Assembly: GCA_001804025.1 (NCBI GenBank)
Contig: MHFC01000121.1
Location: 1 to 12,964 of the forward strand
DNA length: 12,964 nt
Direction: 5' to 3'
DNA from: Omnitrophica bacterium GWA2_52_8
Lineage (GTDB): Bacteria; Omnitrophota; Omnitrophia; Omnitrophales; Aquincolibacteriaceae
Of this stretch, positions 7,879 to 12,964 are shown in pieces (the first letter of the stretch is position 1; each line of letters starts with the position of its first letter). The translations under genes and the position numbers were made by a program. Under the pieces are notes generated by a model. The model did no database searches. It had not been told where the DNA came from and was given only the letters and a program-made list of their open reading frames with translations.

Positions 7879-9105
7879 ATGACGAATCCCTATGATATCC
7901 ACAAAGTGCGCCGTGATTTCCCGATCCTTTCCATTCAGATGAACGGAAAGCCGCTCGTCTATCTTGATAACGCGGCAACGGCGCAAAAACCGGAACGCGT
8001 GATCCGGAGAATTCATGATTTTTACCAGCGTGAATATGCTACGGTCCATCGCGGAGTCTATACGCTCAGTCAAAATTCAACCTGGGAATGCGAGCAGGTG
8101 CGGGACCGGTGCCGCAAGTTTTTGAATGCGCCGGACCGCGATGAAATTATTTTCGTCAGCGGTGCGACGGAAGCGATTAATCTCGTGGCGTCCGGGTACG
8201 GCCGGCCCTTTATTTCAACCGGCGATGAGATTTTGATCACGGAAATGGAGCATCATGCCAACATCATTCCCTGGCAGCAAATCTGCCTTGAAAAAGGAGC
8301 GCGGCTCAAGGTGGCCCCGATCAATGATGAAGGAGAAATTATTTTAGAACAATTCCGCAAGTTTTTGTCGCCGAAAACAAAAATGGTCGCAGTGACGCAC
8401 ATGTCGAATGCGCTTGGTTCGATCAATCCTGTGCGCCGGATGGCGAAGCTGGCCCACGAAGCAGGCGCCGTGATTTTGGTCGATGGGGCTCAGGGCGTGG
8501 TGCATGCGTCCGCGGATGTGCGGGAACTGGACTGTGATTTTTATTGTTTTTCGGGGCATAAAATCTACGGGCCGACGGGGGTCGGTGTGCTCTGGGGCAG
8601 AAAGCAGCTTCTGGAAAAAATGGAACCTTATCAAACGGGCGGAGAAATGATCAAGACCGTAACCTTCGAGAAAACGACGTTTGCCGGGCTGCCGCAAAAA
8701 TTCGAAGCCGGCACGCCGCCCATCGCTCAGATCGTAGGCCTCGGCGCGGCGCTCGATTATTTGGAGACCCTGGGGGTTGAAAACATACGCCGCCATGAAA
8801 AAGAGATCCTGGATTATGCGACGGAAAAATTGGCGGCCATTGCGGGGCTGCGCATTGTCGGCCGCGCAAAGAGCAAAGGGGGCGTGATTTCCTTCACTCT
8901 CGACGGAATTCACCCTCATGACATCGGGACAGTGCTCGACCAGGAAGGCATCGCCATTCGCACCGGGCATCATTGTGCGCAGCCGCTGATGCAGCGTTAC
9001 GGTTTGCCGGCGACAGCCCGGGCCTCTTTCGGGCTCTATAATACGCGTGACGAAGTGGATGTTCTCGTCCGCGGAATCACAAAAGTCCAGGAAATCTTCC
9101 GATGA
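7879..9105 (+). CDS. sufS: SUF cysteine desulfurase SufS (class II)
   Basis: SufS is a pyridoxal-phosphate enzyme that turns cysteine into alanine and a persulfide for cluster assembly. From the chosen start it is 408 residues, the usual SufS length. Visible features are NAATAQKP (31-38), EMEHHANI (122-129) with the cofactor-stacking H125, VDGAQ (201-205), the Schiff-base lysine K228 in SGHKIYGPTG and the active-site cysteine C366 in RTGHHCAQP. The ATG at 7879 is chosen because AGGA (7867-7870) lies eight bases upstream and the product begins MTNPYDIHKVRRDFPIL, like other SufS proteins. The open frame extends back to a TTG at 7843 overlapping the sufD stop, with ATGs at 7849 and 7855, so a 12-residue longer form is possible. 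It is followed by its acceptor partner sufU with a four-base overlap. Confidence 0.96.
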   Translation: MTNPYDIHKVRRDFPILSIQMNGKPLVYLDNAATAQKPERVIRRIHDFYQREYATVHRGVYTLSQNSTWECEQVRDRCRKFLNAPDRDEIIFVSGATEAINLVASGYGRPFISTGDEILITEMEHHANIIPWQQICLEKGARLKVAPINDEGEIILEQFRKFLSPKTKMVAVTHMSNALGSINPVRRMAKLAHEAGAVILVDGAQGVVHASADVRELDCDFYCFSGHKIYGPTGVGVLWGRKQLLEKMEPYQTGGEMIKTVTFEKTTFAGLPQKFEAGTPPIAQIVGLGAALDYLETLGVENIRRHEKEILDYATEKLAAIAGLRIVGRAKSKGGVISFTLDGIHPHDIGTVLDQEGIAIRTGHHCAQPLMQRYGLPATARASFGLYNTRDEVDVLVRGITKVQEIFR

Positions 9106-9572
9106 TTCCCGAGCCGAAATTAAGTCATCTTTATCAGGAAGTGATATTGGATCATAACCGCCGTCCGCGCAATTTCGGTGAGATGCCGGATGCGACGGTC
9201 CGCGCCCGGGGTGTGAATCCTTTGTGCGGGGATGATTATCAGATATTTTTAGAAATCAATCCCGCCGGGGAGATTCAGGCCGTGCGGTTCTTGGGGTCCG
9301 GCTGTGCGATTTCCAAAGCAAGCGCCTCGATATTGACCGAAATGATACGGGGCAAAGATACTGGTTATTGTGACCATCTCAAGAATGAATTTATCCGTTT
9401 TATGACGCAGGACAAGGTGCCTCCCGCGATGACGGAGGCGGTTGGAAAACTGAAGCTCTTTGAGGGGGTTAAGGAATTTCCCGTGCGCGTTAAATGTGCC
9501 ACTTTGATTTGGCATGTTTTGGAAGAGGCACTCAAAAGTCTTCCGGAAAAAAAGGAAGGCGGTCGTTCATGA
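9102..9572 (+). CDS. sufU: Zinc-dependent sulfurtransferase SufU
   Basis: SufU accepts persulfide sulfur from SufS and passes it to SufBCD. The 156 residues match the SufU branch of the IscU fold: NPLCGDD (39-45), GSGCAISKASASIL (66-79) and RVKCATLIW (129-137). C42, D44, C68 and C132 correspond to the zinc ligands of Bacillus subtilis SufU. The segment GKLKLFEGVKEFPVRVKCA is the SufU-specific insertion and distinguishes it from the IscU scaffold, which lacks it. The ATG overlaps the sufS stop (ATGA), with AGGA (9089-9092) nine bases upstream. The gene order SufS then SufU fits Gram-positive SUF systems, and no SufE is present in the window. Confidence 0.95.
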   Translation: MIPEPKLSHLYQEVILDHNRRPRNFGEMPDATVRARGVNPLCGDDYQIFLEINPAGEIQAVRFLGSGCAISKASASILTEMIRGKDTGYCDHLKNEFIRFMTQDKVPPAMTEAVGKLKLFEGVKEFPVRVKCATLIWHVLEEALKSLPEKKEGGRS

Positions 9573-10156
9573 ATTCCGAAGCTCAGCCGCAGATAACGGC
9601 CCAGTTGACGCCGAATCCGAACACGATCCGGTTTGCCGTTGACCGCGAATTTTTCAAACAGGGCTCGTGCAATTTTCCCGACCGCGGCAAAGCTTATGAT
9701 TCGCCGTTGGCCTGTGTGCTGTTTGAGATCCCTTCCGTCGAGGGCGTCATGCTGGGCCCCGATTTTGTTTCGGTTACAAAGTCTCAAAATGCCGATTGGC
9801 AGGCGTTACTGCCGCCGGTCATCGAAAGGCTAAAAGCTTTTCTATCCAGCGGAGAACCGGCTATTGCCGACTCGTTAATTCCTTCCGCAGAAGAGCATAA
9901 ACAAGACACGGTTGCCGGTGATGCCCAGCATGATATTGAAATGAAAATTCGGGAAATCCTGGATCAGGAAATACGGCCCGCCGTTGCCCGGGACGGGGGA
10001 GACATCGTATTTTATGGTTTTCAAGACGGGGTTGTGCAGCTGCATCTTCAGGGCGCCTGCAGTTCCTGTCCGAGTTCGATTATGACGCTGAAACTCGGCA
10101 TCGAAAACCGTCTAAAGCAATCCATTCCGGAAGTCCGCGAAGTCCTGCAGGTATGA
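9569..10156 (+). CDS. NFU-type Fe-S scaffold/carrier with Nfu_N and NifU C-terminal domains
   Basis: This 195-residue protein is likely a carrier that receives Fe-S clusters from SufBCD and delivers them to target enzymes. Residues from about 10 to 95 form an Nfu_N-type domain, recognisable by LTPNPNTIRF (13-22) and GPDFVSVTK (63-71). A linker without obvious structure (about 96-120) leads to a NifU C-terminal domain (about 122-195) with RDGGDIVFYGF and the cluster-binding CSSC (C164, C167) in GACSSCPSSIMTLKLGIE. This two-domain layout is that of mitochondrial NFU1 and alphaproteobacterial NfuA-like proteins. The ATG overlaps the sufU stop (ATGA), with GGAAGG nine bases upstream; the reading frame stays open further upstream, inside sufU, but that part has no homologous look. 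With no A-type carrier nearby, it may be the main carrier of this operon. Confidence 0.93.
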   Translation: MNSEAQPQITAQLTPNPNTIRFAVDREFFKQGSCNFPDRGKAYDSPLACVLFEIPSVEGVMLGPDFVSVTKSQNADWQALLPPVIERLKAFLSSGEPAIADSLIPSAEEHKQDTVAGDAQHDIEMKIREILDQEIRPAVARDGGDIVFYGFQDGVVQLHLQGACSSCPSSIMTLKLGIENRLKQSIPEVREVLQV

Positions 10157-10171
10157 ACCGGAAAAACTGTC

Positions 10172-10200
10172 TTTTCAAGGCACCCTGTCTCGGGTATTAT
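10172..10200 (+). promoter_or_regulatory. Possible near-leaderless promoter of metF
   Basis: TTTTCA (10172-10177) and TATTAT (10195-10200) are separated by 17 bases and match the sigma-70 consensus at four and five of six positions. The -10 box ends eight bases before the metF ATG, so transcription would begin within a few bases of the start codon. This would fit the lack of any Shine-Dalgarno sequence before metF. Read-through from the SUF operon is an alternative source of metF mRNA. Confidence 0.4.
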
Positions 10201-10208
10201 CTGAATTT

Positions 10209-11099
10209 ATGAGAATGAAAGATTTGTATTCACGCCCTCAAAAAACCGTTTCCTTTGAATTCTTTCCTCCAAAGACACCCGAAACTGAACTCAAACTTCT
10301 CGAAACAATCCAGGAGTTGAAGCCGCTTGCGCCGTCTTTTATTTCGGTGACTTATGGCGCCATGGGGACAACGCGTGACAATACCATTCGCCTTGTAGAA
10401 CGCATCAAGCATCAGGAGGGGATCGAAGCGGCAGCGCATCTGACCTGTGCGGGGCATACGAAAGATGAAATCGCGCTTATTCTCGCCGAGCTCAAGGCTA
10501 AGGGGATTGAAAATCTCGTGGCCCTCAGGGGGGATCCGCCCAAGGGCGAAACGGAATTCAAGCCGGCGGCGAACGGGTTTGCCTATGCTTCCGAGCTGGT
10601 TCAATACATCCGCCAGGATCATGAGTGGGGGCCTGCGTTTTCAATCGCCGTAGCGGGATATCCGGAGGGTCATGTCGAATGCCGGAATAAGCGGGAGGGT
10701 CTTCAGCATCTTAAAATCAAAGTGGCTGCAGGTGCGGATGTTATTATCACGCAGTTATTTTTCGATAACCGGGATTTTCTTGATTTTGTCGCAGATGTGC
10801 GCGCGTTGGGAATTAAGATTCCGGTCATTCCGGGCATTATGCCGGTGACCCATGGGTCTCAAATTCAAAAATTTGCGGCGATGTGCGGGGCCAAAATACC
10901 GCTGGAAATTCAACAGGCCATTTCGCGTTTCGGCGCGGACCAGGCTTCAATCGAAGCCTTTGGCATTGATTATGCGTCCCACCAGTGTGCGGAGCTGCTG
11001 CGCGCCGAGGTTGCCGGGTTTCATTTTTATACGCTGAACAAATCTAAAGCGACAGCGGCAATTTACCGGAATCTTAATTTAGGGCAGTCTTCAAAATGA
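10209..11099 (+). CDS. metF: 5,10-methylenetetrahydrofolate reductase
   Basis: MetF reduces 5,10-methylene-tetrahydrofolate to 5-methyl-tetrahydrofolate with FAD, feeding methyl groups to methionine synthesis. The 296 residues equal the E. coli enzyme length, and there is no C-terminal regulatory domain as in eukaryotes. Recognisable segments are VSFEFFPPKT (14-23) with catalytic E17, SVTYGAMGTTRDNT (46-59), HLTCAGHT (77-84), LVALRGDPPKG (103-113) with D109, TQLFFD (181-186) with Q182 and IPVIPGIMP (204-212). These match E. coli E28, D120 and Q183. A second in-frame ATG lies at 10215; neither has a Shine-Dalgarno sequence. It follows nfu by 52 bases and ends two bases from the convergent MshEN gene. 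I see no MetV or other Wood-Ljungdahl gene nearby, so a plain methionine role is the default. Confidence 0.96.
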   Translation: MRMKDLYSRPQKTVSFEFFPPKTPETELKLLETIQELKPLAPSFISVTYGAMGTTRDNTIRLVERIKHQEGIEAAAHLTCAGHTKDEIALILAELKAKGIENLVALRGDPPKGETEFKPAANGFAYASELVQYIRQDHEWGPAFSIAVAGYPEGHVECRNKREGLQHLKIKVAAGADVIITQLFFDNRDFLDFVADVRALGIKIPVIPGIMPVTHGSQIQKFAAMCGAKIPLEIQQAISRFGADQASIEAFGIDYASHQCAELLRAEVAGFHFYTLNKSKATAAIYRNLNLGQSSK

Positions 11100-11101
11100 T
11101 T

Positions 11102-11557
11102 TTAGGAGGCGGCTCGCGCCGTTATTTTGTCGCCGGCATACCACTCTTGGATGGCTTCCTGGATGTCCTGGGGGAGACATAAGACGCTTTTGATTTGCGG
11201 GATCCCGGTCATTGACTGAATTTCGGCTTTTGGCCATAAATTGGGGGCGCTTGATATGGCCACGATGAGCATGTTTGGCAGTTTTTCGACGCCCAACAGA
11301 TTGTATTTTCTGGCCAGACTTTCCGGGATCATCTGAACGGCAGAAGGGTTGATATGTGTCCGTTTAAGATCGACGAAGCGCAAGCCGTTCTGTTCCGCGA
11401 TGGCTTTGTAGAGGAGCCTTCGGGAGATATACCCTTTTTGCACTAGAAGTTCTCCCGTAAACTCTTTACGTGTCTGCTGTTCCGCAAGCACTTCTTCTAA
11501 CTGTTCCCAGTCAATATAACGTTTACGAATCAAGATTTCGCCGATACGCCAGGCCAT
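11102..11557 (-). CDS. Stand-alone MshEN (T2SSE_N-like) domain protein, possible c-di-GMP binder
   Basis: This 151-residue protein looks like the N-terminal domain of type II secretion and type IV pilus assembly ATPases (GspE/PilB/MshE) without the ATPase part. Two MshEN-like helical repeats are visible: RIGEILIRKRYIDWEQLEEV ending at Q27 or Q28, and GELLVQKGYISRRLLYKAIA (35-54) ending at Q57. Then comes the family-typical LRFVDLKRTHINPSAV, IPESLARKYNLL and NMLIVAISS. MshE binds cyclic di-GMP through such a repeat pair; here the second repeat lacks the leading arginine (T34 instead). No signal peptide, Walker motif or membrane segment is visible. GGGAGA seven bases before the ATG gives a good ribosome binding site. 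It is convergent with metF and divergent from lysS. It could be a signalling adaptor or a remnant of a larger ATPase; function is unknown. Confidence 0.8.
   Translation of the reverse strand: MAWRIGEILIRKRYIDWEQLEEVLAEQQTRKEFTGELLVQKGYISRRLLYKAIAEQNGLRFVDLKRTHINPSAVQMIPESLARKYNLLGVEKLPNMLIVAISSAPNLWPKAEIQSMTGIPQIKSVLCLPQDIQEAIQEWYAGDKITARAAS
11108..11130 (+). terminator. Weak candidate terminator for metF inside the convergent gene
   Basis: On the plus strand CGGC (11110-11113) pairs with GCCG (11118-11121) around a TCGC loop, with two further G-T pairs at the base of the stem. A T-rich stretch, TTATTTTGT, follows. It sits just after the metF stop but within the 3' end of the convergent MshEN gene. 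The stem is short, so the call is tentative. Confidence 0.33.
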
Positions 11558-11587
11558 GAAGTTCTCTCCCGCTGTTTTTCCGTAAAG

Positions 11588-11593
11588 AGTATA
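11588..11593 (-). promoter_or_regulatory. Candidate -10 box for the MshEN gene
   Basis: The minus strand reads TATACT, five of six matches to the sigma-70 -10 consensus, about 30 bases before the ATG. It would give a leader of roughly 24 bases that includes the GGGAGA ribosome binding site. I find no good -35 at normal spacing. Confidence 0.3.
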
Positions 11594-11639
11594 ACGGCCA
11601 TTTGTTAAGAAAAGTTACAAAGAATTAAGCGGCCTTCGA

Positions 11640-11669
11640 TTGACACTTATGAAGCGCGTGTAATATAAT
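11640..11669 (+). promoter_or_regulatory. Near-consensus sigma-70 promoter of lysS
   Basis: A perfect TTGACA (11640-11645) and a perfect TATAAT (11664-11669) are separated by 18 bases. Transcription would begin near 11676, leaving a leader of about 36 bases before the lysS ATG at 11712. It suits strong constitutive expression of a housekeeping gene and suggests that a standard housekeeping sigma factor operates in this organism. Confidence 0.82.
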
Positions 11670-11711
11670 GCCTTTTTATTCCTAACTTATTGATAAACTT
11701 AGGGTTCAGTA

Positions 11712-12964
11712 ATGGCTGACATTCATTCAGAATCGCTCTATGGGGAGCGCTACCTTCCGATCGAACCCATTTCCTCGGTCATCCAGAATTTTACGGAAGG
11801 CCGGAGTGTCCGCTGTGCGGGCCGGATGATGGCCCGCCGGATCATGGGCAAGAGCGTTTTTTGCGATCTCAAAGACGAAGACGGAAGAATCCAGATGTAC
11901 GGCAAGTCGGATGAACTGGGCGAACCCGAATTTGAAGCCTTTAAGGCTTTGCGCATCGGAGACATCCTTGGGGTCGAAGGGACCTTGTTTAATTCCAAGA
12001 CCGGCGAAAAGACGATCAAAGTCAAAAAATTTAAATTACTGTCAAAGATTGTCCGCTCGCTCCCTGAAAAATGGCACGGGTTAAAAGACGTCGAAACCCG
12101 GTTCCGTCACCGGTATGTGGATTTGATCGTTAACGATGACGTGCGCAAAACCTTTAAGATGCGGAGCCGGATTGTGCGCGAGATCCGCAATTTTCTGGAT
12201 GGTAAAGGTTTTATGGAGGTTGAAACTCCCATGATGCAGCCCATTCCCGGCGGCGCGCGTGCGCGTCCTTTTGTGACCCATCATCATAGTTTGAATACCC
12301 ACCTTTTTATGCGGGTTGCGCCCGAACTTTATCTCAAGCGGCTTTTGGTCGGCGGATTTGAACGTGTTTATGAAATTAACCGGAACTTTCGCAATGAGGG
12401 CATTTCCATCCGTCATAACCCGGAATTTACGATGCTGGAGCTTTATCAGGCCTATGCCGACTATCATGACATGATGAACATTACCGAAGAAATGGTTTCC
12501 GGGCTGGTGCGGCAAATTCACGGGGCCGACGAGGTTCCGTTCGGCGAGCGCGTGCTTAATTTTAAAACTCCGTGGAAAAGAATTTCATTTTACGACTCGA
12601 TCCGTGAAAGAACCGGCATTGACCTTAAAAAAATCTCGGCGCAGGAAGCGGCAAAAAAACTCAAGTTGAAAACCCGGAGCGAAGACGGTGAGGTCACGGA
12701 GGCGGACATTATGAATGAAATCTTCGGCCTTTACGTCGAACCTGATCTTTGGGACCCGATTTTCGTCATTGATTACCCGACTTTAATGACGCCGCTGGCG
12801 AAGGCCAAAGAAGACGACCCCGAAGTGGTTTACCGTTTCGAGCTTTTTATCGCAAAAATGGAGATTGCGAACGCGTTCTCGGAGCTCAATGATCCGGGGA
12901 TTCAACGGCAGCGTTTGACGGAGCAAAAAGAAGTGATCGGCGATCATAAAGTCATCGATGAAGA
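11712..12964 (+). CDS. lysS: Lysyl-tRNA synthetase, class II (5' part, runs off the window)
   Basis: LysS charges tRNA-Lys with lysine. The 417 complete codons present cover the anticodon-binding OB fold (about 33-112, with AGRMMARRIMGKSVFCDL), motif 1 (FLDGKGFMEVETPMM, 161-175), PGGARARPFVTHH (179-191) and motif 2 (FERVYEINRNFRNEGISIRH at 216-235, then NPEFTML). ANAFSELNDP (386-395) is also present. Motif 3 and the C-terminus lie beyond the window. The ATG is preceded by AGGG (11701-11704) at seven bases. An in-frame TAG at 11700-11702 rules out a longer start, so the protein lacks roughly 40 N-terminal residues that E. coli LysS has before the OB fold. Position 183 is arginine where E. coli has alanine (GGAAARPF). 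The window edge, not a mutation, explains the missing 3' end. Confidence 0.96.
   Translation, partial: MADIHSESLYGERYLPIEPISSVIQNFTEGRSVRCAGRMMARRIMGKSVFCDLKDEDGRIQMYGKSDELGEPEFEAFKALRIGDILGVEGTLFNSKTGEKTIKVKKFKLLSKIVRSLPEKWHGLKDVETRFRHRYVDLIVNDDVRKTFKMRSRIVREIRNFLDGKGFMEVETPMMQPIPGGARARPFVTHHHSLNTHLFMRVAPELYLKRLLVGGFERVYEINRNFRNEGISIRHNPEFTMLELYQAYADYHDMMNITEEMVSGLVRQIHGADEVPFGERVLNFKTPWKRISFYDSIRERTGIDLKKISAQEAAKKLKLKTRSEDGEVTEADIMNEIFGLYVEPDLWDPIFVIDYPTLMTPLAKAKEDDPEVVYRFELFIAKMEIANAFSELNDPGIQRQRLTEQKEVIGDHKVIDE

Noticed and set aside
8344..8973. Minus-strand open frame of 209 codons inside sufS
   Set aside because: It mirrors the sufS codons, shows no known motif and has no credible start signal.
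9494..9568. Upstream extension of the NFU gene from an in-frame ATG at 9494
   Set aside because: The extension lies inside sufU and has no Nfu-like sequence; the ATG at 9569 overlaps the sufU stop and has a good ribosome binding site.
10209..11099. metF as part of a Wood-Ljungdahl pathway cluster
   Set aside because: The protein looks like the ordinary E. coli-length MetF, and no acetyl-CoA synthase, MetV or corrinoid protein gene is present in the window.
11712..12964. lysS as a broken gene
   Set aside because: The frame is open to the last base; the missing motif 3 is due to the window edge.
1..12964. Mobile elements, CRISPR arrays, tRNA or rRNA genes
   Set aside because: No transposase or integrase motifs, no regularly spaced direct repeats and no tRNA or rRNA-like segments were seen on reading both strands; nearly all sequence is assigned to protein genes.

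Overview
This window is a compact, ordinary-looking bacterial chromosomal segment. Coding density is high, no gap exceeds 300 bases, and I see no mobile element, tRNA, rRNA or CRISPR array. Its core is a complete SUF iron-sulfur cluster assembly operon headed by its own Rrf2-family regulator. The gene mix is a Ski2-type DEIH helicase, a Bacillus-type SufU, an Nfu_N-containing NFU scaffold as found in Alphaproteobacteria and mitochondria, a HAL2-like phosphatase and a free-standing MshEN domain. That mix, with base composition near one half GC, suggests an uncultured Gram-negative-type bacterium outside the well-studied phyla. Something in or near the PVC/Omnitrophota area is my low-confidence guess; the sequence alone does not settle it.

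Layout. Positions 1-93 hold two adjacent hairpins. Positions 94-2043 (minus) encode a Ski2-like RNA helicase. Divergent from it, 2124-3674 (plus) encodes a NUDIX hydrolase of the ADP-ribose pyrophosphatase type, then a HAL2/CysQ-like 3'-phosphoadenosine phosphatase. A 110-base spacer follows with a candidate Rrf2/IscR-type operator (3734-3758). The SUF operon runs from 3785 to 10156: rrf2 regulator, sufB, sufC, sufD, sufS, sufU, nfu. Several junctions from sufC to nfu overlap by four bases, which points to translational coupling. metF (10209-11099) follows after 52 bases with a possible promoter of its own. Convergent to metF with only two bases between is a small MshEN-domain protein (11102-11557, minus). 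Divergent from that, behind a near-consensus sigma-70 promoter, is lysS, which runs off the window end.

How the genes work together. SufS takes sulfur from cysteine and SufU accepts it. The SufBCD complex builds the cluster with SufC as ATPase, and NFU is the likely carrier to targets because no A-type carrier (SufA/IscA) gene is present in the window. The Rrf2 regulator has three clustered cysteines and probably senses Fe-S status and controls its own operon through the inverted repeat just upstream. The HAL2-like phosphatase and MetF give the neighbourhood a loose sulfur and one-carbon theme, but a functional link is inference.

I did not find a convincing previously undescribed system. The points most worth a second look are the regulator with its candidate operator, the mosaic SUF gene set, the stand-alone MshEN protein, the short N-terminus of LysS and the possibly leaderless metF promoter.
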